A stretch of 64,000 nucleotides of DNA from Opitutaceae bacterium (GCA_019455245.1 JACFMR010000001.1:62001-126000), one strand, 5' to 3'. Shown: positions 1 through 9,060, counted from the stretch's first letter. Made by a program: numbers and translations. Notes: generated by a model from the letters alone, not told the origin.

Positions 1-2
1 AC

Positions 3-986
3 CAAGGCGCCGATGCGCTGTCCGATCCGGATGCGGCCTGGGGTTCGATGGCGCTGCTGTTGCTCAAACCCGGTTTCCTCGGATTGATGATGGCGGGTTT
101 GCTGGCCGCCAACATGTCCACCATCGCGGCGCAGACCATGGCGGTGTCGGCGCTCTTCACGCGCAACGTTTACAAATACCTGCGACCCTCGACCAATGAT
201 CATGGCATGGTCGTGGCCGGCCGCTGGGCCATCGTGCTCATCCTGTCCTGCGGGGTGTATGCGGCGGCCAACATGAATGACGTATACTCGGTGGTCCAGT
301 TGCTGCTGACGGTGAACGTGCCTTTTGGCGCCGCCGTCATGCTGATCTACTTCTGGCGCCGCCTGACCGCACCGGCGGTCTGGTCGGCCGTGATTGTCTC
401 CGCCCTGCTCAACATCATCTTCCCGTCGCTGATCGGCCCGCGCATCGACGCCATCGCCCTCAGCCCGTCGCTGACGGCGCAAACGGGTGATCTGACCCAC
501 CGTTCGGCGGTGTTTTTCGACAGCGTGGCCCGGCAGAACCCGGATGATCCGGCGAGCCCCTTGGTCGGGTTGAATCGTTTTCACCTCGAGCTGTATGTGC
601 TGGACCGCTGCGGTCTGGATGTCGCCGCGCTGTCCCCGAGCGGGCGCAACGCCGCGCGCTTCATCTACGACGGGCTTTTCCCCTTCCTCGTGTTGATCGT
701 CGTGAGTCTGTTCACCAAGACGCCGGACCGGACCCGGACGGATTTCTTCTTTGGCAAAATGAAAACTCCGGTGGGAGCCACGCCCGAAGCGGAGATTGAG
801 GCGATGGAGGAAACCCGGCGAAATCCTCATCGTTTCGACGGGACCAAGCTGCTCGGGATCCGGTCCAGCTGGGAATTCACCAAGTGGGACAAGGTGGATG
901 CCATTGGCTTTATCGCCTGTCTGGCAGTGTCCGGGGCGATTTTGGCCGGGTTCTGGCTGCTGTTGCGTGCCGCCGCCGCCATCTGA
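3..986 (+). CDS. Sodium:solute symporter (SSS family), 3' part
   Basis: The reading frame is open from the first bases of the window, so this is the C-terminal portion (about 327 residues) of a larger membrane protein. It has several hydrophobic segments and the SSS-like stretch AAQTMAVSALFTRNVYK near the start, followed by a run ending VPFGAAVMLIYFWRRLTAP. A roughly 120-residue hydrophilic insert lies between later helices, and the protein ends with a last helix (VDAIGFIACLAVSGAILAGF). SSS proteins co-import solutes with Na+. Its position just before rhamnogalacturonan genes suggests a sugar or oligosaccharide substrate, which is inference. The substrate cannot be read from this fragment. 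Confidence 0.85.
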   Translation, partial: QGADALSDPDAAWGSMALLLLKPGFLGLMMAGLLAANMSTIAAQTMAVSALFTRNVYKYLRPSTNDHGMVVAGRWAIVLILSCGVYAAANMNDVYSVVQLLLTVNVPFGAAVMLIYFWRRLTAPAVWSAVIVSALLNIIFPSLIGPRIDAIALSPSLTAQTGDLTHRSAVFFDSVARQNPDDPASPLVGLNRFHLELYVLDRCGLDVAALSPSGRNAARFIYDGLFPFLVLIVVSLFTKTPDRTRTDFFFGKMKTPVGATPEAEIEAMEETRRNPHRFDGTKLLGIRSSWEFTKWDKVDAIGFIACLAVSGAILAGFWLLLRAAAAI

Positions 987-1007
987 AGAACCGTGCTCCT
1001 GTTGGCG

Positions 1008-2654
1008 ATGAAAGCACTGCTGTTCTGGATCGGTCTGGGCCTGGTGGCTTCGGGCATGCTGGTTGCTGCGACGCCCGCGCCGGACCTTGCCGCGAATCCG
1101 CTGGCTGAGATTGGCCGGGCAGATGCATCGCGCCCCACGATATTCATCGCGGGGGATTCCACCGCGGCCCGGAACGGCGCTGAGGACATCGAGGGGTGGG
1201 GCGTGCCCTTCGCGGAATTCTTTGATCATGAAAAGGTCAATATCGCCAATCGCGCCCGCGGCGGCCGCAGCAGCCGCACCTTCATCACCGAAGGCCTGTG
1301 GGATGGCCTGCTCGCCGAGGTGAAGGCGGGCGACATCGTGCTCATCCAATTCGGTCATAACGACGGCGGTGCCATCAATGCCGAACCGCCCGGGTCAACG
1401 CGGCCGTTGCGCGCCCGGGGGTCGTTGCCCGGAGTGGGCGAGGAAAGCGAGGCCATCGACAACGTGTTGACCGGCCGACCCGAGGTGGTGCGCACGTTCG
1501 GTTGGTATCTGCGCAGAATGGTGGCTGATGTGCGCAGCAAGGCCGCGACGCCCATCCTGTTGTCACCGACCGTGCGCAACCTGTGGGCAGAGGGCAAAGT
1601 GGAGCGGGGTCCGGGGCATTTCCGCGGCTGGACCCGGCTCGTGGCCGAACAGACCGGCGTGCCGTTTGTCGACGTGAGCCGGATTTTGGCGGACCAGTAT
1701 CAGGAATTGGGGCAGGAGGAAGTCGGCGGGTTCTTTACCCGCGATCACACGCACACGAATCCCGCCGGTGCACGATTCACCGCCGCCGCCGTCGTGGCGG
1801 GACTGAAGGGTTTGCGGCCGGAACCCGGGTTCACCGACCGGTTGTCCGCCACGGGCGCGGCATTGGAGCTGGATGGGATCGGCTGGCTCAACCTGTCCGA
1901 ACCGACGGCGCCGGCGCTGCCCACGTTGTTTCTCATCGGGGACTCGACGGTGCGCAACGGCCGCGGTGACGGCGAAGGCGGACAATGGGGCTGGGGTGAC
2001 GAACTGCCGTTTTGGTTGGCCACCGAAAAAATCAACGTTGTCAACCGGGCGATCGGCGGCCTGAGCAGCCGCACGTTTCTGACCCAAGGGCACTGGCAGC
2101 GTGTGCTTGATCTGCTCAAACCGGGTGACTTCGTGCTGCTGCAGTTCGGCCACAATGATGGCGGGCCTTTGAACGACACCTCGCGGGCCCGCGGCACTAT
2201 CAAAGGCACGGGTGAGGAGAGTGAGACCATCGACAATCTGCTGACCGGCCGACGTGAGACGGTGCACACCTACGGCTGGTATTTGCGCCACTACATCCGC
2301 GAAGCGCGGGCGCACGGAGCGCGGCCGATTGTGTGTTCCCCGGTGCCACGCAAACGCTGGACGGACGACAAAATCGCACGGGGCCAGGGCGGATACGGGG
2401 ACTGGGCGCGCACGGTGGCTGAGGAGGAAGCGGCCGCGTTCATCGACCTGGGCGAACTGATTGCCGCACGCTACGACGAGCTGGGCCCCGAGGCGGTGGA
2501 CGCGATGTTTGCCGATGCGCACACCCATACCAGTTTGGCCGGCGCCAGATTGGGCGCGGCAGTGGTCGCCACGGCGCTGGCGCAGTTGCCCGACGACCCG
2601 TTGCGGGATTTCCTGCGGCCGATCGCTTACGCCCCGCAGCCCGCCGCGGACTGA
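1008..2654 (+). CDS. Tandem two-domain SGNH rhamnogalacturonan acetylesterase-like protein
   Basis: This is a secreted esterase with an N-terminal signal peptide (MKALLFWIGLGLVASG) followed by two SGNH/RGAE domains in tandem, about residues 45-285 and 305-548. Domain 1 has GDST with Ser51, a GHNDGG block and DHTH with Asp246/His249. Domain 2 has GDST with Ser313 and GHNDGG, but reads DAHTH, so Ala504 occupies the position of the catalytic Asp. Known RGAE enzymes remove acetyl groups from rhamnogalacturonan I. ATG 1008 is chosen over an in-frame GTG at 993 because it gives a clean signal peptide. It lies 21 bases after the symporter stop and is probably co-transcribed with it. Confidence 0.9.
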   Translation: MKALLFWIGLGLVASGMLVAATPAPDLAANPLAEIGRADASRPTIFIAGDSTAARNGAEDIEGWGVPFAEFFDHEKVNIANRARGGRSSRTFITEGLWDGLLAEVKAGDIVLIQFGHNDGGAINAEPPGSTRPLRARGSLPGVGEESEAIDNVLTGRPEVVRTFGWYLRRMVADVRSKAATPILLSPTVRNLWAEGKVERGPGHFRGWTRLVAEQTGVPFVDVSRILADQYQELGQEEVGGFFTRDHTHTNPAGARFTAAAVVAGLKGLRPEPGFTDRLSATGAALELDGIGWLNLSEPTAPALPTLFLIGDSTVRNGRGDGEGGQWGWGDELPFWLATEKINVVNRAIGGLSSRTFLTQGHWQRVLDLLKPGDFVLLQFGHNDGGPLNDTSRARGTIKGTGEESETIDNLLTGRRETVHTYGWYLRHYIREARAHGARPIVCSPVPRKRWTDDKIARGQGGYGDWARTVAEEEAAAFIDLGELIAARYDELGPEAVDAMFADAHTHTSLAGARLGAAVVATALAQLPDDPLRDFLRPIAYAPQPAAD

Positions 2655-2660
2655 GCCGCG

Positions 2661-3701
2661 TCACCTGGTCTTGGCCGCGGGCTTGCGGGCGGGCAGCGTC
2701 GGTCCCTCGATCAGGCGCACCATCAAGGTGGTCAACGAAGGCTCCTCCGGCACGCCGAACTCGTTGTGCAGGAGCTGACCGATGACGAGTTCGGTGGCGC
2801 GCGCGCCGAGCTGGGCGGCGGGCAGTTCCAACGCCGCACATTCGCCGTCGGTGCGCAAAGAGTTCAGACAGACGAAGGCGTTCGTTTCGGGCAGGCGCGC
2901 GCCGCACTCCTGCATCCAACCGATGGCTTCGGGGAAGTGGCCGAGGACCACATCCGGCTTGTATTTCCTGAACCACCGGGCGAAGTGGGGCTGTGTGACG
3001 GCGGTGAGGCGCAGTGGCGGAACTTCCGTGATGTCGGACAGATATTTCTGCATGGCGAGGAAGGCGCCTTCCCAACGGAACTGCAGGCGCTCGTCCAGGG
3101 AGATTTCCATGAACAATCCCGGCCGCCGGTAGCCGCGGGCATGCAGATCCTGCAACAGGCTGACCATCGACCGGTAATGGTCCGCGCAGACGCAATGCAG
3201 CGGCGGATGATCGATGAGGTAATCGGTGTAAACCGCGGTGTAGCGATGCCAGCTGAGCTCGGAGATGTCGGGAAAGCCGGCGGCGGGCAGCAGCACCAGT
3301 CCTTGGATGCCGCGGGCGTTGAGAATCGAGTCGAGGCGGTTCAGGCGCAGGCCTTCGGGTCCGATCTCGAAGTTCTCCACCTTGAAGCCGAGTTCGCCGG
3401 CGCGCTCGTTGATGCCTTCCTTCACCGCCTGGCTGTAACGCATGCTTTGCGGCGGCCGGTCGGGCTGTACCAGTTCGATCGCGGCGATGACCCCGCGGAA
3501 CTGCTGGCCGCGCGAACGGCGCAGTTGCGACATCACGGCGCCGGTGAGCGGGTTGTGCTTGTAGCCCGCGGCGTCGGCCGCCTCGCGGACCCGTTTCATG
3601 GTTTCCGCGTTGACCCGCGGTGAGCCGCGCAGCGCGTCGGATACGGTGGTGCGCGAAAGGCCGAGGGAGCGGGCCAGGGTCCGTAGGGTTGGGGTCGGCA
3701 T
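2661..3701 (-). CDS. LacI-family transcriptional regulator
   Basis: The protein is 346 residues. An N-terminal LacI helix-turn-helix spans about residues 3-25 ([18 protein letters not shown]), followed by the hinge helix region and a periplasmic-binding-protein-like effector domain from about residue 65 to the end. It converges with the acetylesterase gene, with only 6 bases between the stops, and is divergent from the rhamnose mutarotase gene across a 225-base gap. It is therefore the probable local regulator of the rhamnogalacturonan/rhamnose genes. The ligand is unknown; rhamnose or an unsaturated RG oligosaccharide is a guess from context. Confidence 0.93.
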   Translation of the reverse strand: MPTPTLRTLARSLGLSRTTVSDALRGSPRVNAETMKRVREAADAAGYKHNPLTGAVMSQLRRSRGQQFRGVIAAIELVQPDRPPQSMRYSQAVKEGINERAGELGFKVENFEIGPEGLRLNRLDSILNARGIQGLVLLPAAGFPDISELSWHRYTAVYTDYLIDHPPLHCVCADHYRSMVSLLQDLHARGYRRPGLFMEISLDERLQFRWEGAFLAMQKYLSDITEVPPLRLTAVTQPHFARWFRKYKPDVVLGHFPEAIGWMQECGARLPETNAFVCLNSLRTDGECAALELPAAQLGARATELVIGQLLHNEFGVPEEPSLTTLMVRLIEGPTLPARKPAAKTR

Positions 3702-3757
3702 AAAGCAGGGAAGACGTCGCAGTTACACGCGCCGGATTCAACGATAATTCGACCAGT

Positions 3758-3910
3758 CCGAAAATTGCCCCTGCGCAAAAGTCCGCCGGGTTCGGACTGT
3801 CATCCACCGGGCCTTTTGCCCCGATCCAAGACCGGAGCACCCTGCTGCAATCACCGTGATGCTTTCCCGTTTACGTTTGTCCCCCGCTGGCATCGGACGC
3901 AAATTTTCGG
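3758..3910. promoter_or_regulatory. Candidate regulator sites between lacI-type gene and rhamnose mutarotase
   Basis: The divergent intergenic region holds CCGAAAATTGC at 3758-3768 and, on the opposite strand, CCGAAAATTTGC at 3899-3910. The two copies are in inverted orientation about 130 bases apart and differ by one inserted base. Paired distal sites suit a looping LacI-type repressor, but neither copy is itself a strong palindrome, so the assignment is speculative. Confidence 0.22.
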
Positions 3911-3926
3911 CGAACCCCTCAAAACC

Positions 3927-4241
3927 ATGATTCGAAAAGCATTCGTCATGTCCGTGCACGCCGGACAGGAGCAGGAATACGCCCACCGGCATCAGCCGAT
4001 TTGGCCCGAACTGGAGGCGGTGCTGAAAGCGCACGGCGCCCACAATTACTCCATATTCCTTCACCCGGAAACGCGGCAGCTCTTTGCCTACGTTGAGATC
4101 GAGGACGAAGCCCGTTGGGCGGCGGTCGCCGCCACGCCAGAATGTCAGCGCTGGTGGAAGCACATGGGCGAGGTTATGCCCTCGAATCCGGACAACAGTC
4201 CCGTGGCGCAGGAGCTGAAGGAAGTTTTTCATCTCCATTAA
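3927..4241 (+). CDS. rhaM: L-rhamnose mutarotase
   Basis: The protein is 104 residues, the normal size for RhaM, which interconverts alpha- and beta-L-rhamnose in the cytoplasm. Family features are the N-terminal beta strand ([16 protein letters not shown]), the HQPIWPEL segment, [19 protein letters not shown], and a late [10 protein letters not shown] segment. ATG 3927 matches the usual start; the frame is open further upstream but without family similarity. It sits between the LacI regulator and the rhamnogalacturonan lyase gene, which fits disposal of rhamnose released from RG-I. Confidence 0.93.
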   Translation: MIRKAFVMSVHAGQEQEYAHRHQPIWPELEAVLKAHGAHNYSIFLHPETRQLFAYVEIEDEARWAAVAATPECQRWWKHMGEVMPSNPDNSPVAQELKEVFHLH

Positions 4242-4286
4242 GGCCCCGGCGCGTGCCGGCATTTGGTTCATCAATCCCCGACTCCC

Positions 4287-7031
4287 ATGAAATCACTGAC
4301 CCGCCGCGAATTTGTACGCCGCACCGCTCTGGCCGCTGCCGCCACCCAACTGCTGACTTCAACCCGCGCCACCGAAACGACCGCTGCCTCTGCCGAGATG
4401 ATGCGCTTGCCGCCGGGCGAATCACCGGTGCGTTGGCTCGACGGCAAGGCGCCGGCGGTGCAACCGGGGGTCACCTGGGGAGTCGCCTGGCCCCAGGGCG
4501 TGCATGCGCGTGACACCAAATTTACGTTGCAGGGCAGCGATGGCGTCGCGGTGCCGCTGCAAAGCTGGTCCACCGCCTTCTGGCCGGATGGTTCGCTGAA
4601 ATGGACCGCCCATGCCATGCCGGCGGACGCGGCCCGGTCCGAAAGCTATGTACTGAGAGCCGGCGAACCGCTGGCGCCGCACCGGGCTTTGCAGGTGGTT
4701 GAATCCGGGACGGAGATTCGCCTCAACACCGGTGTCATCGAGGCGGTGATAGCACGACAGGGCGAGGTGCTGGTGCCGCGCATCATTCGCGGGGGAGAGG
4801 ATGTTTTGGTGCAGGGGCGCCTGGTCATGCTCCAGCAGGACCGTCCCGACCGGGCGGCGGCGACCGAGCTGTTCAACGGACGCATCGACAGCGTGAGTTT
4901 GGAGCAGTCCGGGCCGATCCGCGCCGTGGTCAAAATCGAAGGCCGGCATGCCAGCGCCAGCGGGTCAGCCTGGCTGCCCTTTGTGGTGCGCTTTTATTTT
5001 TATGCGGGTGGTGAGGCTGTGCGCATGGTCCACACCATCGTGCATGATGGTGACGAGCAGACGCAGTTCATCCGGGGCTTGGGCGTGCGTTTTGGTGTGC
5101 CCATGCGTGGTGACTGGTATGACCGGCACGTACGCTTTTCCGGACAGGACGAGGGACTGTTTGCGGAGGCGGTACAGGGCTTAACCGGACTTCGGCGTGA
5201 CCCCGGTGCGGCGGTGCGCCGGGCCCAACTGGCCGGTGAGCCGGTGCCCGCGCGGGATACCTGGAATCCCGCCGTGGTGGAAGGTCTGCCCTACATACCT
5301 GCCTTCGGGGACTGGACTTTGTTTCAGTCGAGTGCGGACGGCTTCGAGATTCGCAAGCGCACCCGTGAAGGGTTCACATGGCTGGGATCCGCAAAAGGCC
5401 GGCGCGCCGGCGGCATGGGTTATGTCGGCACGCCGCAGGGTGGGGTGGCCTTTGGCATCCGCAATTTCTGGCAGAGTTATCCCGCGCAACTCGACATCCG
5501 CGACGCGACCCAGGCTGCCGCCGAGGTCACCCTGTGGCTTTGGGCTCCCGAGGCCGGGCCGATGGATTTGCGACCGTACCATGATGGCATGGGGCAGGAC
5601 ACCTACGCCAAGCAGGTCGAGGGGCTGGAAATCACCTACGAGGATTATGAGCCGGGCTTTGACCGCCCCGAAGGCGTGGCCCGCACTGGCGAGCTTTATT
5701 TGTGGGCTTTGGCCGGCACGCCGGCGCGCCCGGAGTTGGCGGCATTGGCCGAGGTGGTGCGCAATCCGCCGCTGCCGGTCACAACGCCCGAGCAGCTGCA
5801 TCGCTGCGGTGTTTTTGGCCGGCTGTGGCGGCCGGTTGATCGCTCAACCCCGGCGCGGGCGGAACTGGAGGACCGGCTGGACTGGTTTTTCAACTTCTAT
5901 GTGCAGCAACGCGAGCAGCACCGCTGGTATGGTTTCTGGGATTATGGCGATGTCATGCACACCTATGATCCCGACCGTCATGAGTGGCGTTACGATGTCG
6001 GGGGTTATGCCTGGGACAACTCGGAGCTCTCCACGGACATCTGGCTGTGGCTGCATTTTCTGCGCACGGGCCGGGCGGATGCATTTCGCTTTGCCGAGGC
6101 GATGACCCGGCACACCGGAGAGGTGGATGTGCACCATGTCGGGCGTTTCGCGCCGCTGGGATCGCGGCACAACGTCCTGCACTGGGGGTGCAGCGCCAAG
6201 CAGTTGCGGATCAGCACCGCGGCCAACCGCCGATATTATTACTACCTGACGGCCGATGAGCGCGTGGGGGATCTGATGCGCGCACAAAATGAAGCGGCCC
6301 GCACGCTCACCCGCATCCTGCCGGGCCGCAAACTGGCGGCCGCGCGTGTTCCAGGGGATCTGTCGCGTGACGCGGGTGGCGGCGATTACGCCGGTCTGGG
6401 TTTTGGCACGGACTGGGGCGCGGCGGCCTCGGCATGGTTGACCGAATGGGAACGCACGGGAGATCCGGCCATGCGGGATCGGTTGGTTGCCGGCATGCGC
6501 AGTATCGCGCGGCAACCGCGCGGGTTTTTCACGGGCGGGGCATTGATGAACCTCAACACCGGCGAATTTCGCCTCGAAACCAATGATCGTGTGTCGGTTT
6601 CCCATCTGAGCGCGGTCTTTGGCTTGGTGGAGATCTGCGCGGAATTGATCCAACTGCTGGATGTGCCCGAGTTCAAGGCCGCCTGGCTCGACTACTGCGA
6701 ACTCTACAACGCATCCTCCGAACAGCAGGCGGAACGGCTGGGCCGACCGCTCAATCGTCTGAATCTCCAGCAGGGGCATGCCCGTCTCACCGCCTACGCG
6801 GCCCGGCAGAAGTCCGATCCGGTGCTGGCGCGCCGGGCTTGGCGGGAGTTTTTCCGCGGGGAGGGTGGCATGCGCCACCGCGAGAAGCTGACCACCACTG
6901 CAATCACCGGCCCGGATGTCCTGCGACCGATCCAGGAAGCGCCCTATGTATCGACCAACGCGGTTGCGCAATGGGGCCTGGCGGCCATCCAGTGTCTGGC
7001 CCTGACGGATCGCAAGTTGCCGGAATCTTGA
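4287..7031 (+). CDS. Exo-rhamnogalacturonan lyase-like protein (PL26 / PcRGLX type)
   Basis: The protein is 914 residues with a Tat-type signal (SLTRREFVRRTALAAAATQL), so it is probably exported folded. The layout resembles the fungal exo-rhamnogalacturonan lyase PcRGLX of family PL26: an N-terminal RIFT-barrel region (about 40-120, PVRWLDGKAPAVQPGVTWGV), a central beta-sandwich (about 120-480) and a C-terminal alpha/alpha-toroid rich in Trp and Tyr (about 500-900, including YGFWDYGDVMHTYD and YAWDNSELSTDIWLWLHF). PL26 enzymes cleave unsaturated disaccharides from RG-I chain ends. ATG 4287 is preferred to the TTG at 4263 because it begins right at the Tat peptide. It follows rhaM by 45 bases and is probably in the same operon. 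Confidence 0.82.
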   Translation: MKSLTRREFVRRTALAAAATQLLTSTRATETTAASAEMMRLPPGESPVRWLDGKAPAVQPGVTWGVAWPQGVHARDTKFTLQGSDGVAVPLQSWSTAFWPDGSLKWTAHAMPADAARSESYVLRAGEPLAPHRALQVVESGTEIRLNTGVIEAVIARQGEVLVPRIIRGGEDVLVQGRLVMLQQDRPDRAAATELFNGRIDSVSLEQSGPIRAVVKIEGRHASASGSAWLPFVVRFYFYAGGEAVRMVHTIVHDGDEQTQFIRGLGVRFGVPMRGDWYDRHVRFSGQDEGLFAEAVQGLTGLRRDPGAAVRRAQLAGEPVPARDTWNPAVVEGLPYIPAFGDWTLFQSSADGFEIRKRTREGFTWLGSAKGRRAGGMGYVGTPQGGVAFGIRNFWQSYPAQLDIRDATQAAAEVTLWLWAPEAGPMDLRPYHDGMGQDTYAKQVEGLEITYEDYEPGFDRPEGVARTGELYLWALAGTPARPELAALAEVVRNPPLPVTTPEQLHRCGVFGRLWRPVDRSTPARAELEDRLDWFFNFYVQQREQHRWYGFWDYGDVMHTYDPDRHEWRYDVGGYAWDNSELSTDIWLWLHFLRTGRADAFRFAEAMTRHTGEVDVHHVGRFAPLGSRHNVLHWGCSAKQLRISTAANRRYYYYLTADERVGDLMRAQNEAARTLTRILPGRKLAAARVPGDLSRDAGGGDYAGLGFGTDWGAAASAWLTEWERTGDPAMRDRLVAGMRSIARQPRGFFTGGALMNLNTGEFRLETNDRVSVSHLSAVFGLVEICAELIQLLDVPEFKAAWLDYCELYNASSEQQAERLGRPLNRLNLQQGHARLTAYAARQKSDPVLARRAWREFFRGEGGMRHREKLTTTAITGPDVLRPIQEAPYVSTNAVAQWGLAAIQCLALTDRKLPES

Positions 7032-7100
7032 CCGAGGTGGAGTCGCCGCCCGATCCCTTTGTGCGCAAAGTCCGGACGGCAACGGTACAGGCTGTTTTCA

Positions 7101-7133
7101 ACAAAAAAGCCAACGCTCGCAAGTCGTTGGCTT
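7101..7133 (-). terminator. Intrinsic terminator after tRNA-Asn
   Basis: There is a perfect 9-bp stem, AAGCCAACG (7107-7115) with CGTTGGCTT (7125-7133). On the minus strand it is followed by a T run (plus-strand A run 7103-7108). It lies 3 bases beyond the tRNA-Asn CCA end. Confidence 0.8.
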
Positions 7134-7136
7134 CAA

Positions 7137-7211
<75 letters not shown>

Positions 7212-7394
7212 GTGGCACAAGAGGGTGTGAAGAACAGGAGGCGTCGCGGCGTTGTCAATGCTGCTTTCAGCCAAAAGTCCGAAAAATCCGGTGGTGACAA
7301 ACTTTTGGTTGCTTTGCCCGGGGCATTTCTATCACATCACCCCCTTTTCCATTACGCCTGCCCTCAATTCCGGGGTGACAGGGGGAACGAAATC

Positions 7395-8102
7395 ATGAGC
7401 CAAAACTACTCCCTGAACGTCCAAACTCGCGCCCAGACGGGCCGCAGCGCCTCCCGCCGTCTGCGCAAGGCCAAACGCACTCCCGCCATTCTTTACGGGA
7501 AGCACAGCAAGCCGGAGACCCTCTCGGTTGACACGCCCGAATTCGTGCGCCTGCTGAAGGCCGTGGCCGGCCGCGCCGTGCTGATCGAACTCAACCGCGC
7601 CGACAAAGCCGGCACGTCGCTTTCCTTTTTGCAGGAGGTCCAACGCGACCCGATGACGGACAGCTACGTGCACATAGACTTCCAGGAGGTCAAAGCCGAT
7701 GAGAAGATCGAGATTCGGGTGCCTATTCGGGTGACCGGTGAATCCTTTGGCGTGAAAAACCAAAACGGCGTGCTGGAAATCGCCACGCACGAGCTGCGCA
7801 TCCGCTGCTTGCCCAAGGACCTGCCCGGTATCATCGAAATCGATGTCACCGAGCTCGAAGTCGGCAAGACGATCAAGGTCGCCGAGCTCAAGCCGCTTCC
7901 CGGGGTCGATTTCCTCGATCACAAGGGCCAGCCGGTTGTTTCCTGTGTCGAACCCGTGGCAGAGGAAGCGGCCAGCAGCGCTTCGGCTGCGCCGGCCGAA
8001 GGCGCCGCCGCCCCGGCCGCGGCCGCCGCGCCTGCTGCGGCCGACGCCAAGGCCCCGGCCGCAGCGGCCGATGCCAAGGCTCCTGCTCCGGCCAAGAAAT
8101 AA
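7395..8102 (+). CDS. rplY: 50S ribosomal protein L25/general stress protein Ctc
   Basis: The protein is 235 residues, the long CTC form: an N-terminal L25 5S-rRNA-binding domain (about 1-95, with RRLRKAKRTPAILYGK and the DPMTDSYVHIDFQEV strand), then the TL5/CTC beta domain (about 96-190). A low-complexity Ala/Pro/Lys tail follows, with repeated ADAKAPA units ending in APAKK. ATG 7395 follows a GGGGGAACGA ribosome-binding site. It heads a translation/replication gene block (rplY-pth-rpsF-ssb-rplI). The basic Ala-rich tail is longer than in well-studied L25 proteins. Confidence 0.95.
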   Translation: MSQNYSLNVQTRAQTGRSASRRLRKAKRTPAILYGKHSKPETLSVDTPEFVRLLKAVAGRAVLIELNRADKAGTSLSFLQEVQRDPMTDSYVHIDFQEVKADEKIEIRVPIRVTGESFGVKNQNGVLEIATHELRIRCLPKDLPGIIEIDVTELEVGKTIKVAELKPLPGVDFLDHKGQPVVSCVEPVAEEAASSASAAPAEGAAAPAAAAAPAAADAKAPAAAADAKAPAPAKK

Positions 8103-8112
8103 GTTTCCGTGT

Positions 8113-8136
8113 GTGGCCCCCTTGACTGGGGGCCAC
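8113..8136 (+). terminator. Strong hairpin between rplY and pth
   Basis: A perfect 9-bp stem, GTGGCCCCC (8113-8121) with GGGGGCCAC (8128-8136), has a 6-base loop. It starts 10 bases after the rplY stop and 21 bases before the pth start. The following bases are only weakly T-rich, so it may be a partial terminator or an mRNA-stability element. Confidence 0.5.
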
Positions 8137-8157
8137 GTCACGATTGTTCTTTGAGAC

Positions 8158-8757
8158 ATGTCCATTTCGCTCGTTGCCGCTCTCGGCAATCCGGGCCGCG
8201 AGTATGCCGACACCCGGCATAATCTCGGTTGGCTGGTGCTTGATGCGTTCGCCCGCCGGGAAAACCTGGCTTGGCGACATGCCCCGCGCTTCGAATCCAT
8301 GGTCACCGAGTGGCGCAGTGCCGACGGTCGTGGAGTTCATCTGGTCAAACCCTTGACCTACATGAACGAAAGCGGCCGCGCCCTGGCGGCGCTTGCCCGC
8401 TACCACAAGATTCCGGTGCCCCGGATCGCTGTCATTCACGACGAGTTCACCATCAACCTCGGACTGGTCAAAGTCAGCGTGACCGGCAGTGCGGGCGGAC
8501 ACAACGGTGTGGCCAGCCTGCTCCAGCACCTAGGGGACGGTTTTGTCCGCTATCGGTTGGGAATCGGCCCCAAGGAACCGCAACAAATGGACCTCAAAGA
8601 TTTTGTACTCGGCATTTTCACTCCTTCACAAAAATCCATCATCGAACGAACCAGCGCCTGCTACCTTTCCGGCCTCGACCTCCTGTTGAACTCCGGCATC
8701 GACAAGGCGATGAACACCCTCAATCGCAGAGACACCAATGAACCAGAACAAGCGTAA
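8158..8757 (+). CDS. pth: Peptidyl-tRNA hydrolase
   Basis: The protein is 199 residues, typical of bacterial Pth, which releases tRNA from prematurely dropped peptidyl-tRNA. It has the signature LGNPGREYADTRHNLGW with Asn11 and catalytic His21, the KPLTYMNESG segment, and the VTGSAGGHNGVASL tRNA-contacting stretch. The usual HDDLD motif reads HDEFT here; the Asp is retained. The 3' end overlaps the rpsF start by 20 bases, implying translational coupling. Confidence 0.96.
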   Translation: MSISLVAALGNPGREYADTRHNLGWLVLDAFARRENLAWRHAPRFESMVTEWRSADGRGVHLVKPLTYMNESGRALAALARYHKIPVPRIAVIHDEFTINLGLVKVSVTGSAGGHNGVASLLQHLGDGFVRYRLGIGPKEPQQMDLKDFVLGIFTPSQKSIIERTSACYLSGLDLLLNSGIDKAMNTLNRRDTNEPEQA

Positions 8758-9034
8758 CTATCGCGCCACCTTCATCCTCGATAATCGCGGCAAGGAAGAT
8801 TCCATCGACCAGCTGATCGAGGAGGTAAAAAATGAGATCGTCACCTTCGCCGGCGAGGTCGCCGCCGTGCAGAATCTCGGCAAGCGGGACTTTGCCCGGG
8901 TGACGGACAAGAAGCTCCCCGGTGCGACCTATGTGCAGGTCGACTACTCGGCCCCGGTCAGTGCTCCCGCCCAGCTGCGCGAGCGGCTGCGCCTCAACCA
9001 CAACGTATATCGCACGTTCATCAAGGCGGTCTGA
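8738..9034 (+). CDS. rpsF: 30S ribosomal protein S6
   Basis: The protein is 98 residues with the S6 ferredoxin-like fold pattern: N-terminal strand YRATFILDNRG, helix DQLIEEVKNEIVTFAGEV, the LGKRDFARV strand, and RLNHNVYRTFIKAV at the C-terminus. It starts inside the end of pth and lies 26 bases before ssb. In many bacteria rpsR follows ssb in this cluster; no S18 gene is visible here. Confidence 0.95.
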   Translation: MNQNKRNYRATFILDNRGKEDSIDQLIEEVKNEIVTFAGEVAAVQNLGKRDFARVTDKKLPGATYVQVDYSAPVSAPAQLRERLRLNHNVYRTFIKAV

Positions 9035-9060
9035 AGCCGCCGGGGGCGTGCCGGACATCC

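Noticed and set aside
1563..2528. 321-codon minus-strand ORF opposite the acetylesterase
   Set aside because: Shadow of the two SGNH domains; translation has no recognisable fold.
5844..7082. 412-codon minus-strand ORF opposite the rhamnogalacturonan lyase gene
   Set aside because: No motif, no start signal, and it covers the well-structured catalytic domain of the plus-strand protein.
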